From: Pseudomonas sp. S35
GTDB lineage: Bacteria > Pseudomonadota > Gammaproteobacteria > Pseudomonadales > Pseudomonadaceae
NCBI RefSeq assembly: GCF_009866765.1
Contig: NZ_CP019431.1
Span: 4,588,001 to 4,652,000, forward strand
Length of the DNA: 64,000 nt
Reading direction: 5' to 3'
Under the pieces are notes generated by a model. The model was not told the DNA's origin and did not search any database. It worked only from the letters and a program-made list of their open reading frames with translations. Of this stretch, positions 29,866 to 38,319 are shown piece after piece. Position numbers and translations under genes: made by a program. Every line of letters begins with the position of its first letter. Positions within the stretch are counted from its first letter, which is position 1.

Positions 29866-30223
29866 AGCGTTATTCAGGTCGTATTCAACGCGTAGTTATC
29901 TAAAAGCGACAGATTCAATTACCCGTTGAAATTGAATGGCGCCCACATAGATATCAATTAGCCATTAACGATACATGGCGCCTTTAAAATAATACAACCC
30001 CACTTTTATGAACTCTGGGATTACCACCCGGAGTGTCTGTGCGCTTAAATAAGCCCGCCAGACAGGCACCTGGCGACCAACGGTAAGAGTGGTGGTATTA
30101 TGCCCAGGCTTGAAGTGACTCAACTTCACTCAGCTTGAAAACGATTCAATACAGCATTCCAAACAGCGTCCGGTCAGCGTCGACCGGTCTTCCCGCAGCG
30201 AACCTTCATTGGCTCCATCCGCT
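29866..30223. other. AT-rich intergenic region before the two-component pair
   Basis: No gene seen. It contains inverted repeats TTCAATT/AATTGAA (about 29911-29933) and TGAAGT/ACTTCA (about 30113-30130), and the second copy of TAGCCATTAA (29959-29968). These may be promoter or operator elements for the downstream kinase gene. Confidence 0.4.
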
Positions 30224-31117
30224 ATGCATGCCAGCCTCAAGACATTCATCGCAAGGTCCGCGTCCCGCAGCAATGCACGCCGTTTGATCCTTACTCTATG
30301 CCTTGGCTCGCTGCTGCTGAGCCTGTGGGCCTACGCCCACGGTGCAGCGCTGCCGCTGATGGTACTGCTGTTCAACCTGGCCACCGTGTTGGTGGTAGGT
30401 CTGCAACAGTGGTACTCGCGCAAATCCATCAAGTTCCAGCCCCAGGAGTTGGCCGATCGCCTGCTGAAAGTGCAGGAAAACGAACGCCACCGCCTCAGCC
30501 GCGAACTGCATGACGATATCGGTCAACTGCTGACCGCCGCCAAGCTGCAAAGCGAATGGCTCAAGCGTCGACTGCCGGATGAGCTGCAAACCCAGTGCAA
30601 CGTCCTGTGCAATACCTTGAACGAGACCCTGGCCAAGGTGCGCGACGTGTCCGCCATCCTCAATCCTCGCCAGCTCGCCAGCCTGGGCCTGGAAGCCAGC
30701 CTGCGCGCGCACCTGCTCAAGACCCTGGAAAACACCCCCGTGCACTGGAGCCTGGAGTGCCAGCAACGGCTGACGGGCATCCCCGAAGAAATGGCCGTGG
30801 CGGCCTTTCGCATCACCCAGGAAGCCGTCACCAACATGCTGCGCCACGCCCAGGCGCGCAACCTGCAGGTACGCCTGCAACGCCTGCCCGAGGGCCTGTC
30901 GTTGACTATCTGTGATGACGGCCAGGGCTTTTCACCTGCCATCAACCCCAGCCTGGAAGGTCAGCGGGGCATGGCGGGCATGGCCGAGCGGGTTGATCAA
31001 CTTGGCGGTTCACTCTCCGTGAGCAGCCAGCCAGGCAACGGAACACGCATCGACGCGCTGTTCCCCTGGGCGCCCCGCGCCCTCGAGCGGGCCAGCGCCC
31101 CTAAGGTTATCGAGTGA
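30224..31117 (+). CDS. NarX-type sensor histidine kinase
   Basis: A 297-residue kinase. Two membrane helices (about residues 20-60) are joined by a very short loop, so there is almost no periplasmic sensing domain; any signal must be sensed in the membrane or by the cytoplasmic part. The HisKA_3 helix carries His96 (RLSRELHDDIGQLL) and the ATPase domain has TNMLRHA, DDGQGF and GMAGMAERV. The ATG at 30224 is chosen over a TTG five codons upstream; its ribosome site is weak. The stop overlaps the regulator's GTG, so the two form a pair. The signal and targets are unknown. Confidence 0.85.
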   Translation: MHASLKTFIARSASRSNARRLILTLCLGSLLLSLWAYAHGAALPLMVLLFNLATVLVVGLQQWYSRKSIKFQPQELADRLLKVQENERHRLSRELHDDIGQLLTAAKLQSEWLKRRLPDELQTQCNVLCNTLNETLAKVRDVSAILNPRQLASLGLEASLRAHLLKTLENTPVHWSLECQQRLTGIPEEMAVAAFRITQEAVTNMLRHAQARNLQVRLQRLPEGLSLTICDDGQGFSPAINPSLEGQRGMAGMAERVDQLGGSLSVSSQPGNGTRIDALFPWAPRALERASAPKVIE

Positions 31118-31773
31118 CCTGCACATTACTTCTGGTGGACGACCATGCCCTGATCCGGGCCGGCGTACGTGCGCTGATCCAGGATATTCCCGGCTACACG
31201 GTAACCGGCGAAGCCAGTGATGGCGCGCAGTTGCTGGAGCAGTTCAATACCTTGCTACCGGACATCGTGCTGCTGGACCTGTCGATGAAACACACCGGTG
31301 GCCTGGACGCGCTGCAGCAACTCAAGCGTGCGCACCCCAAGAGCAAGGTGCTGATCCTGTCGATGCACACCGACCCGGAACTGATCATGTGCGCGCTGGA
31401 GGCCGGCGCCCACGGCTACCTGCTCAAGGACACCAGCGCCAATGAGCTGGAACACGCGCTGCAAGCCTTGCGCAACAACGAACGCTACCTGAGCCCAGCG
31501 ATCGCTCACACCGTGATCAACCAGGCGCTGGTGCGCAGCCAGGGGCCGGTCACCCCCGCCGGCCACACGCACAACCTCACGGCCCGCCAGCTGGAGATAC
31601 TGCGCCTGATCGTGCGCGGCAAGTCCACCCGCGAGATCGCCCACGGCCTGGGCCTGAGTATCAAGACGGTGGAAGCGCACCGCTCGCAGATCATGAAGCG
31701 CCTGCAGATATTCGACGTGGCGGGCCTGGTGTTATTCGCCGTGCGCGAGCAGATCATCAGCCTGGACGACTAG
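31114..31773 (+). CDS. LuxR-family (NarL-type) response regulator
   Basis: A 219-residue regulator with a receiver domain (VDDHALIR, phospho-Asp55 in VLLDLSMKHTGG, Lys in YLLKDTSANEL) and a C-terminal LuxR helix-turn-helix (about residues 150-215, LTARQLEILRLIVRGKSTR then LSIKTVEAHRSQIM). GTG start in a GTGA overlap with the kinase gene. Its last 42 nt overlap the convergent yegS-like gene. Targets are not evident; the repeated TAGCCATTAA motif upstream is one candidate site. Confidence 0.88.
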   Translation: MTCTLLLVDDHALIRAGVRALIQDIPGYTVTGEASDGAQLLEQFNTLLPDIVLLDLSMKHTGGLDALQQLKRAHPKSKVLILSMHTDPELIMCALEAGAHGYLLKDTSANELEHALQALRNNERYLSPAIAHTVINQALVRSQGPVTPAGHTHNLTARQLEILRLIVRGKSTREIAHGLGLSIKTVEAHRSQIMKRLQIFDVAGLVLFAVREQIISLDD

Positions 31774-32649
31774 GGGCGAACCCACCGGCAGATGCACGCG
31801 AAGCGCCTTGGGCAAGGCTTCGAAGTGCAGGTCGTCACCCTGTAGCGGTTCACCATCGAGGTTGATGTACAAACCCTGCGCCACCTTGATCTTGACCCAC
31901 GGCAGGCGCGCCCGCACGAACATGTTGTCGAGCCCACCGTCGCTCATCAAGTTGAGCAGCGTGCCGACCACTTCCTGCGGCGCCGGCAGAATACTGACAT
32001 CGAGCAAGCCATCATCGGCCAATGCGCCAGGGCACAGCACATGCCCCCCGCCCGCCTGGCGCCCGTTGCCGATGCCCAGTGCCAGCAGTTCGCCCTTCCA
32101 GTGGAAATCCGGCCCTTCCAGCTCACCATAGGCGGCCTTCAATTCGCTGAAGCGCGTCAGGCCGGTAAACAGATAAGCGGCGCCGCCGAGGACTTTCTTC
32201 AAGTCTTCGGAAGTATTCGCCGTAACCTGGCTGCCGAAGCCGCCGGTGGCCATGTTCAGGAAAATCTGCCCGCCGACCTGGCCGAGGTCGATTGCCCTGG
32301 GGGGCACATCCAGCAACGCCAGGGCCTGGGCAGGCTCCAACGGCACACCGGCGGCCTTGGCAAAATCATTCGCGGTGCCCAGCGGCATCAGCACCAGGCT
32401 AGCGTCGCTCTGGGCCTGGGCCATCGCCTCGGCCACATCGCGCAAGGTGCCGTCGCCGCCACCGGCAATGATGTGGGTATAGCCGCCGTCCAGCGCCTCC
32501 TTGACCAGCCGTTGCGCGTCACCGCCCTCCCAGGTCACCCGCACCGCCAACTCCAACCCCCGCTCGCGCCGGGCCAGCACGGCTGCGCGCACGTCCTCGT
32601 TGAGGGCTTGCTTGCCGTGAAGGATCAACAGTGCCTTGGGGGTGGTCAT
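31732..32649 (-). CDS. yegS: YegS/BmrU-type lipid kinase
   Basis: A 305-residue member of the diacylglycerol kinase catalytic family, close to E. coli YegS in length. The nucleotide-binding motif GGGDGTL is at about residue 63, followed by PLGTANDFAKAAG and later FLNMATGGFGSQVT and INLDGEPLQGDD. YegS phosphorylates phosphatidylglycerol in vitro; the physiological substrate is open. The 3' end overlaps the convergent response-regulator gene by 42 nt, so the stop codon (31732-31734) lies within that gene. Confidence 0.88.
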   Translation of the reverse strand: MTTPKALLILHGKQALNEDVRAAVLARRERGLELAVRVTWEGGDAQRLVKEALDGGYTHIIAGGGDGTLRDVAEAMAQAQSDASLVLMPLGTANDFAKAAGVPLEPAQALALLDVPPRAIDLGQVGGQIFLNMATGGFGSQVTANTSEDLKKVLGGAAYLFTGLTRFSELKAAYGELEGPDFHWKGELLALGIGNGRQAGGGHVLCPGALADDGLLDVSILPAPQEVVGTLLNLMSDGGLDNMFVRARLPWVKIKVAQGLYINLDGEPLQGDDLHFEALPKALRVHLPVGSPLVVQADDLLAHGE

Positions 32650-32741
32650 GGGGGGCGTACTCCTGGGTTCAATAGTGCTTGAAGGATGTTGACCTTTAAG
32701 GAGTAGGAAAAAGTCATTGAGGCCAAAAAATAATTGGCCCG

Positions 32742-33287
32742 CTAGAAATTATCCATAGCGTTGCACATCGACAGCTTGCCCTTGGGCGCGGGCGCTACAG
32801 CGACCCATTGTTTGCCGCCCGCCGGCAGTTCGTGCAGCTGGAATGAACAGTTTGCATACATGGACGCCTGCACCATGTAATCCACCCCGGGCCGAGGCAC
32901 AAAGGTCATGGTGCTGGAACATTGCCGGGAAGACTGCAACTGCCCCAGGTAATGAAACGCGATCGGCGTGTTCGCCGGCACCACCAACTCCGACGATACG
33001 GCAGCGGCCCACGAATAAATCGGCCCCGGCATACCCAGGTTTTCACCGTTGTGGTCGGGAAAACCCGCCTTGGTCGACGCCATCACCCCGGCGCCCGGCA
33101 CATTCCAGTCCAGGCAATCACGCCCCGGCACCGCGCGCACCAGGCCATCGGTGATCAACCGTACACGGGCCGTCTCGCCGGACGTCGGTGCGACGTAGCC
33201 GGTGGACAGGGAGCGGATGTTCGCCACTTGGCCGCATCCCGTCAGCAGTACCAGCAACGCCGCAGGAACCATGCGTCTAACATTCAT
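32742..33287 (-). CDS. Hypothetical lipoprotein
   Basis: A 181-residue predicted lipoprotein with a basic N-terminus (MNVRRM) and a lipobox LLTGC, so the mature protein would begin at Cys18. The next residue after Cys is Gly, which favours the outer membrane. The mature part holds four further cysteines and has no family I recognise. The ATG at 33285-33287 is preferred to a TTG two codons upstream. It is the last of three lipoprotein genes in a row on this strand. Confidence 0.75.
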   Translation of the reverse strand: MNVRRMVPAALLVLLTGCGQVANIRSLSTGYVAPTSGETARVRLITDGLVRAVPGRDCLDWNVPGAGVMASTKAGFPDHNGENLGMPGPIYSWAAAVSSELVVPANTPIAFHYLGQLQSSRQCSSTMTFVPRPGVDYMVQASMYANCSFQLHELPAGGKQWVAVAPAPKGKLSMCNAMDNF

Positions 33288-33320
33288 CGGCAATCAACTC
33301 GCAAAGGAAGAAAGGGCCAC

Positions 33321-33647
33321 TTACGGCTGACGGCAATTGTGGTTGACCGACAACTGCGGCGCCGGCTCGTACTTCACCATCTGCAAGCCATCGGCGCCCT
33401 GGAAGATGAAGTACTTGATGCGGCAGTCCTTGAACATCGACGAGTAACCCTCAGCCCGGAAGCCCTGGCCATCGACCTGCTTGGTCACGGCGTTGTTGCG
33501 GCTGACCACCGCGAGCACCTGGGCATAGCTCTCGCCCATCTTCACCCCCGGCTCGCCGGTGACCGTCATCGACGAAGCACAACCGCCCAGCCCTGCCGCC
33601 GCCAATGCCAGCGCGACGCCGTACAGTCCTTTGCGTAGATCATTCAT
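33321..33647 (-). CDS. Hypothetical lipoprotein
   Basis: A 108-residue predicted lipoprotein with lipobox LGGC (signal MNDLRKGLYGVALALAAAG). The mature part includes GEPGVKMGESYAQVLAVVSR and ends with a cysteine in NHNCRQP that could pair with the one in FKDCRIKYF. No named family is recognised. It is 33 nt upstream of the larger lipoprotein gene and 13 nt downstream of the 31-residue one, so the three probably form one unit. Confidence 0.75.
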   Translation of the reverse strand: MNDLRKGLYGVALALAAAGLGGCASSMTVTGEPGVKMGESYAQVLAVVSRNNAVTKQVDGQGFRAEGYSSMFKDCRIKYFIFQGADGLQMVKYEPAPQLSVNHNCRQP

Positions 33648-33660
33648 TCCCTGCTTCCTT

Positions 33661-33756
33661 TTAGTGATGGGTTACCGGCGGCGGCTGAAAGCCCCTGCCC
33701 GTGCAGCCGGTCAGTAATACAGCGCAAACACTCAACCGCAGAACCTTGCTGAACAT
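33661..33756 (-). CDS. Very small lipoprotein (31 residues)
   Basis: The frame reads MFSKVLRLSVCAVLLTGC, then 13 residues ending in QPPPVTHH. It has a basic n-region, a hydrophobic core and a clear lipobox (LLTGC, Cys18), and AAGGAAGAA lies at good spacing before the ATG. After processing only 14 residues remain, similar in size to entericidin-type peptides, but I cannot assign it to them. It opens the lipoprotein trio. The main doubt is its length; the ribosome site and lipobox together support a real gene. Confidence 0.65.
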   Translation of the reverse strand: MFSKVLRLSVCAVLLTGCTGRGFQPPPVTHH

Positions 33757-34080
33757 GGCGTTCTTCCTTGGTTTGACTCGGACAACGTATGAAACACCAT
33801 GAGGTGAATCCTGCCAGAAAGGCTGGCAGGGCAGCGCCGCAGGGCTGCAGCAAAACAGAGGGGTTTGTTCTTGATAAAGCGTCGACAGACATTTCGCATC
33901 CTTGTGATTGAAACTTCCTGCATACGCAGGTTGGTCAGCACAAAGACATAAAAGTGCCATGAGAAAACATGGCATTGGGACACGCACGATACAACCAGCC
34001 GCAGCCGACACTTTTGATTTTCAGCCCAGATAGCGCTGGCTAAAGGTAGAGAGCGGTGTTGCACGGCTTACACCGCGCAA
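33757..34080. other. Intergenic region before the lipoprotein genes
   Basis: No convincing gene. It should hold the promoter for the lipoprotein trio. At its right end a hairpin GCGGTGT/ACACCGC (34053-34059 and 34070-34076) follows the DUF2802 gene. Confidence 0.45.
34053..34076 (-). terminator. Hairpin at the end of the chemotaxis operon
   Basis: A perfect 7-bp stem (GCGGTGT/ACACCGC) with a 10-nt loop lies 5 nt after the DUF2802 stop codon. The following sequence is pyrimidine-rich (TCTCTACCTTT) rather than a pure T run, so termination may be partial. Confidence 0.5.
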
Positions 34081-34473
34081 TCAGCTTTTGTGCAATTTAC
34101 TCATCAACTGCGCCTCAGCCTGGGTCAAGCCGCAGGACTGGGTCAGTTCATCCACCGTCGCGCCCATGCCCACCAGCTTCGCCGCCTGGGCAAACGACAG
34201 GCTCGCCGGGTCGCGCTGCTCGATCTGCGCCAACTTGTCTGGCAGCGGCGCGAGGATGGCGCGCAGTTCATGCACCTCATCCCCGACCTTCACCGCACTT
34301 TGCTGGAAGTGATCAACGCGCTTGACCAGCTCCAGGATGCGCCGGTCGCGCACCGCGTCGCGCTCGGCCTGTTGCATCGCCAATTCCCGTTGCTGGCGCA
34401 CATAGCGCAGCATAAACGCCAGCGTCCCGGCCCACAGCAGGGCCAGGACAATCACCACGGCCTCAAAGAACAA
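34081..34473 (-). CDS. DUF2802 membrane-anchored protein
   Basis: A 130-residue protein with one N-terminal membrane helix (FFEAVVIVLALLWAGTLAFM), a charged coiled-coil stretch (about residues 24-70) and a C-terminal DUF2802 domain resembling a helix-turn-helix (KLVGMGATVDELTQSCGLTQ). The TTG start directly follows the cheW TGA, with GGAGAG upstream inside cheW, so it is coupled to cheW. Its orthologues occupy the same place after cheW in Pseudomonas chemotaxis operons (PA1465). Function unknown. Confidence 0.8.
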   Translation of the reverse strand: MFFEAVVIVLALLWAGTLAFMLRYVRQQRELAMQQAERDAVRDRRILELVKRVDHFQQSAVKVGDEVHELRAILAPLPDKLAQIEQRDPASLSFAQAAKLVGMGATVDELTQSCGLTQAEAQLMSKLHKS

Positions 34474-34956
34474 TCAGATACTCTCCAGTTCCGACCACTC
34501 TTCTTCGCTCATCATCTTGTCCAGCTCAACCAGAATCAGCAGTTCGTTGTTCTTGTTGCACACGCCCTGGATGAACTTGGCCGATTCCTCGTTACCCACG
34601 TTCGGCGCGGTTTCCACTTCCGATTGGCGCAGGTAAACCACTTCGGCCACGCTGTCGACCAAGATCCCGACCACTTGCTTGTCGGCCTCGATGATGACGA
34701 TGCGGGTGTTGTCGGTAATCTCGGCTGTATCGAGGCCAAAACGCTGGCGGGTGTCGATCACCGTCACCACGTTGCCGCGCAGGTTGATGATGCCCAGCAC
34801 GTAGCTTGGCGCACCTGGAACCGGAGCGATCTCGGTGTAGCGCAGCACTTCCTGCACGCGCATCACGTTAATGCCGTAGGTTTCGTTGTCCAGTTTGAAG
34901 GTAACCCATTGCAGGATCGGATCATCCAAACCTTGTGCGGACGCTGACTTGTTCAT
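34474..34956 (-). CDS. cheW: Chemotaxis coupling protein CheW
   Basis: A 160-residue CheW that links receptors to CheA. It contains the two SH3-like subdomains with MRVQEVLRYTEIAPVPGAP and GIINLRGNVVTVIDTR. Two in-frame ATGs are possible, at 34962 and 34956; the ribosome site AAGGGG is only 2 nt from the first but 8 nt from the second, so I chose 34956. Its place after parC-parP matches the Pseudomonas flagellar chemotaxis operon. Confidence 0.95.
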   Translation of the reverse strand: MNKSASAQGLDDPILQWVTFKLDNETYGINVMRVQEVLRYTEIAPVPGAPSYVLGIINLRGNVVTVIDTRQRFGLDTAEITDNTRIVIIEADKQVVGILVDSVAEVVYLRQSEVETAPNVGNEESAKFIQGVCNKNNELLILVELDKMMSEEEWSELESI

Positions 34957-35036
34957 ACCCATGACCCCTTCAAATGCCGTTACGTACGGCGTGTGTGCTT
35001 CGTTGGCCGCACTCGCGCGCGGCCCTTATTGTTCAA

Positions 35037-35837
35037 TCAACTGCGTTTGGTAACAGGCATCGCCTTGACGGCACCGCTGGCGATCAACTCGGCCAGTTCG
35101 GCAACGTCGAGCAACGCGCACATGTGTTCGATCACAGTGCCCGCCAGCCAAGGCCGTTGGCCACGGTGGCTGCGCCATTTGATTTCGTTCGGGTCCAGGC
35201 GCAACGAGCGGCTGACTTGATGCACCGCCAGCCCCCACTCGTAGCCCTGCACCGAGATCACGTACTGCAAGCCTTGGCGGAAGTCGTCGCGGTAGCGATC
35301 GGGCATCACCCAGCGCGCCGTGTCCAACACCTTGAGGTTGCCGGCCTGGCTCGGCAGGATGCCAAGGAACCACTCCGGTTGACCGAACAGTGGCGTCAGT
35401 TCCTGGCCTTCCAGGGAGTAGATCGAGCCCAGGCACACCAGCGGCACGGCCAGGGTCAACCCGGCGACATCGAACAGCAGGCATTCGAACGGTTCGGCCG
35501 CCCAGGCCGGTCGCTCATCGCCGCTCACGGGTGGCGGCGTAATGCTCGCAGGCAAGTGCACTTGCACCACCGGCTCGACCACCACCGGCGCGACGGGCAT
35601 GGCCACCGGGACAGCCAGCGGCACGATCACCGGCGCGACATAGGCATCACGCGCCTGCTCTTCCAATACCGCCAACTGGAACTCGTCCAGGGTGCTGGCC
35701 GCCGGCACTTCTAGCGCGGGCTCCAGCACCAGGATCGGTTCCGGCACGTCTTCCTCGGTCGCTTCCTGCAGCAGGGCATCCAGGTAGGATTCCAGTGCCA
35801 GTTGCGGCCGGGTCTTGAGTTCAACAGGACGATTCAT
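35037..35837 (-). CDS. parP: CheW-domain protein ParP
   Basis: A 266-residue protein: an N-terminal acidic and Pro/Val-rich segment (to about 110) and a C-terminal CheW-like domain (AFECLLFDVAGL-like start, then VPLVCLGSIYSLEG). In Vibrio, ParP binds the polar ATPase ParC and the CheA linker and keeps signalling arrays at the pole; the Pseudomonas counterpart is PA1463. The ATG sits in an ATGA overlap with parC, matching a joint function. The assignment rests on gene order and the CheW domain. Confidence 0.85.
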   Translation of the reverse strand: MNRPVELKTRPQLALESYLDALLQEATEEDVPEPILVLEPALEVPAASTLDEFQLAVLEEQARDAYVAPVIVPLAVPVAMPVAPVVVEPVVQVHLPASITPPPVSGDERPAWAAEPFECLLFDVAGLTLAVPLVCLGSIYSLEGQELTPLFGQPEWFLGILPSQAGNLKVLDTARWVMPDRYRDDFRQGLQYVISVQGYEWGLAVHQVSRSLRLDPNEIKWRSHRGQRPWLAGTVIEHMCALLDVAELAELIASGAVKAMPVTKRS

Positions 35838-36625
35838 CAAGCCACCTGCGCCACAAGCTGCTGGGACAGCAGGTGCTTGAGCAGCGCGCGGTAGGCCATC
35901 ACGCCACGGCTCTTGGCGTCGAACTGCGAGGGCGTCAGCCCTGCCCGGCTAGCATCGCGCAGGCGGGTATCCACCGGGATGTAGCCATTCCAGATGGCAT
36001 CCGGGTAGCCATCGCGCAATACGCGCAATGTGCCCAGGGAGGCCTGGGTACGGCGGTCGAACAGGGTCGGCACGATGCTATACGGCAGCGCCTGTTTGCG
36101 TGAGCGGTTGATCATCGCCAGGGTGCTGACCATGCGCTCCAGGCCCTTGACCGCCAAGTGCTCGGTCTGCACCGGGATCACCAACTGCTGGCTGGCCGCC
36201 AACGCGTTGACCATCAGCACGCCGAGCAACGGCGGGCTGTCGATGATGGCGTAGTCGAAGTCCTGCCACAGTTGCGCCAAGGTCTTGGCGATCACCAGGC
36301 CCAGCCCGCTCTGCCCCGGCGACTGGCGCTCAAGGGTGGCCAGTGCGGTGCTGGATGGCAGCAGGGAAATGCTCTCGTTGCTCGTTGGCAGCAACAACTG
36401 GCCGGGCAAGTCGCTCGGCACGCTGCCCTTGTGCAGGAACAGGTCGAAGCAACTGTGTTCCAGTGCGTCTGGGTCGTAACCGAAATAGCTGGTCATCGAG
36501 CCATGGGGGTCGAGGTCGACCACGACCACACGCTTGCCCGCCTCGGCCAGCAAACCGGCTAAAGCGATGGAGGTGGTGGTCTTGCCGACCCCACCTTTTT
36601 GATTGGCAACTGCCCAGACTCTCAT
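35837..36625 (-). CDS. parC: ParA-like ATPase ParC (chemotaxis polar localisation)
   Basis: A 262-residue ParA/MinD-type ATPase with deviant Walker A (NQKGGVGKTTT, residues 8-18), switch region DLDPHGSMT and Walker B IIDSPPLLG. ParC places chemotaxis arrays at the old cell pole and passes them to daughter cells. The ATG at 36623-36625 is followed at once by the Walker strand, and GGAGG precedes it. It lies between motD and parP. It is unrelated to topoisomerase IV ParC. Confidence 0.9.
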   Translation of the reverse strand: MRVWAVANQKGGVGKTTTSIALAGLLAEAGKRVVVVDLDPHGSMTSYFGYDPDALEHSCFDLFLHKGSVPSDLPGQLLLPTSNESISLLPSSTALATLERQSPGQSGLGLVIAKTLAQLWQDFDYAIIDSPPLLGVLMVNALAASQQLVIPVQTEHLAVKGLERMVSTLAMINRSRKQALPYSIVPTLFDRRTQASLGTLRVLRDGYPDAIWNGYIPVDTRLRDASRAGLTPSQFDAKSRGVMAYRALLKHLLSQQLVAQVA

Positions 36626-36675
36626 TCGGATGGTTCCTCCCGGTGGGCATGTGCGCGACCGAGACATTGCATAGG

Positions 36676-37563
36676 TTATTGAGCCGGTGACGGAGAATTG
36701 ACGGCACTCTGCCGAACCGGCGGCTTTACAGGGGCCGGTGCAGTTTGTGTGCCAGCGCGCTTCAAGGCCGCGTCCGGTGTTGCATTGGCGGTGCCGGTCC
36801 CGGTCAGGCTGCGGCGCACATCCAGGTTGCGTGACACCACCAACACCACCCGACGGTTGCGCGCACGGCCTTCCAGCGTGGCGTTATTGGCCACCGGCTG
36901 GAACTCGCCATAGCCCACCGACGCCAGGCGCCCGGGGTTTACGCCCTGCATCGCGAGCATGCGCACGATGCTCGCAGCACGGGCCGAGGACAGCTCCCAA
37001 TTGGTCGGGTACTGCGCGGTGCTGATCGGTACGTTATCGGTAAAGCCTTCGACGTGGATCGGGTTCTCGAACGGCTGGAGAATTGCCGCCACCTTATCGA
37101 TGATGGTGAACGCCTGGTCGCTGGGCAATGCGTCGGCGCTGGCGAACAACAGGCTGGAATTGAGTTCGATCTCCACCCACAACTCATTGCCGCGCACGGT
37201 CATCTGATTGGAGCTGATCAGGTCGCCAAACGCAGCACTGATGTCATCGGCGATGCTTTTCAGCGGGTCACTGGTACCGCCCACGCCGGCTGCGGTTTCG
37301 TCGCTGTCATTGACCAGCGGCTTGGCCGGGGTCACGGTCTTGGGCCGCTCTTCGCCGATGGGGATCGGCTTGAGCGAACGATCGGCGTCGTTGAACACGC
37401 CGATCAACGCCTGGGAAATGACTTTGTACTTGCCTTCATTGATCGACGAGATGGAGTACATCACCACGAAAAATGCGAACAGCAAGGTGATGAAGTCCGC
37501 GTAGGACACCAGCCAGCGTTCGTGGTTGACGTGTTCTTCAGGCTCGCGACGGCGACGGCTCAT
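36676..37563 (-). CDS. motD: Flagellar motor protein MotD (MotB-like)
   Basis: A 295-residue stator subunit. A single membrane helix (about residues 18-38) contains the ion-binding Asp23 (SYADFITLLFAFF), a plug/linker region follows, and an OmpA-like peptidoglycan-binding domain spans about 130-250 (HVEGFTDNVPI, LSSARAASIVRML, ARNRRVVLVV). The C-terminal 40 residues are Ala/Pro-rich. With MotC it forms one of the two stators typical of Pseudomonas. Of two close ATGs the one at 37563 has GGGGAG at 8 nt; the other (37569) is too close. Confidence 0.93.
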   Translation of the reverse strand: MSRRRREPEEHVNHERWLVSYADFITLLFAFFVVMYSISSINEGKYKVISQALIGVFNDADRSLKPIPIGEERPKTVTPAKPLVNDSDETAAGVGGTSDPLKSIADDISAAFGDLISSNQMTVRGNELWVEIELNSSLLFASADALPSDQAFTIIDKVAAILQPFENPIHVEGFTDNVPISTAQYPTNWELSSARAASIVRMLAMQGVNPGRLASVGYGEFQPVANNATLEGRARNRRVVLVVSRNLDVRRSLTGTGTANATPDAALKRAGTQTAPAPVKPPVRQSAVNSPSPAQ

Positions 37564-37578
37564 TGGCATTACTCCCCA

Positions 37579-38319
37579 TCAATCCATGAAGCCCTGGAGC
37601 TTCAGTTCAATGGAGCGCGGGTTCTCGCCCTCGGCAATCGACAGGATGCCTTCGAGCAACATTTCACGGTAACGCGACTGGCGCATGGCAATAGACTTCA
37701 GTTTGCTGGCCACGGGCAACAGCACCAGGTTGGCACTCGCCACGCCGTAGATAGTGGCAACGAACGCCACCGCAATGCCGCTGCCCAACTGCGAAGGGTC
37801 GGCCAGGTTGCCCATCACGTGGATCAGGCCCATCACCGCACCGATGATGCCGATGGTCGGCGCATAGCCGCCCATGCTTTCAAAGACCTTGGCGGCGTTG
37901 ATGTCGCGGCTTTCCTGGGTGTAGAAATCCACTTCCAGGATGCTGCGGATCGCTTCCGGCTCGGCGCCGTCGACCAGCAATTGCAGGCCCTTGCGCGAGT
38001 AGCTGTCGGGCTCGGCATCGGCCACGCCTTCCAGGCCCAGCAGGCCTTCCTTGCGTGCGGTGAGGCTCCAGTTGACCACCCGGTCGATGCCCCCGGCCAG
38101 GTCGACGCGTGGCGGGAAGATGATCCAGATCACGATCTGCATCGCACGCTTGAACGAACTCATCGGTGACTGCAACAACGCCGCGCCCACGGTGCCGCCG
38201 ATCACGATCAGCGCCGCCGGGCCGTTGGCCAGGGCGCCAAGGTGGCCGCCTTCGAGGTAGTTGCCGCCGATAATGGCGACAAACGCCATGATGATGCCGA
38301 TCAGGCTCAACACATCCAT
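37579..38319 (-). CDS. motC: Flagellar motor protein MotC (MotA-like)
   Basis: A 246-residue stator protein with four membrane helices: two near the N-terminus (LSLIGIIMAFVAIIGGNYLE, ALIVIGGTVGAALL) and two near 150-200 (APTIGIIGAVMGLIHVM, GIAVAFVATIYGVASANLVL). Charged residues between them would touch FliG. The start overlaps the cheB stop by one base (TAATG), and motD follows 15 nt later. Confidence 0.94.
   Translation of the reverse strand: MDVLSLIGIIMAFVAIIGGNYLEGGHLGALANGPAALIVIGGTVGAALLQSPMSSFKRAMQIVIWIIFPPRVDLAGGIDRVVNWSLTARKEGLLGLEGVADAEPDSYSRKGLQLLVDGAEPEAIRSILEVDFYTQESRDINAAKVFESMGGYAPTIGIIGAVMGLIHVMGNLADPSQLGSGIAVAFVATIYGVASANLVLLPVASKLKSIAMRQSRYREMLLEGILSIAEGENPRSIELKLQGFMD

Noticed and set aside
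32721..32739. Hairpin GGCCAA/TTGGCC after the 181-residue lipoprotein gene
   Set aside because: The stem is only 6 bp and no T run follows on the coding strand; too weak to call a terminator.
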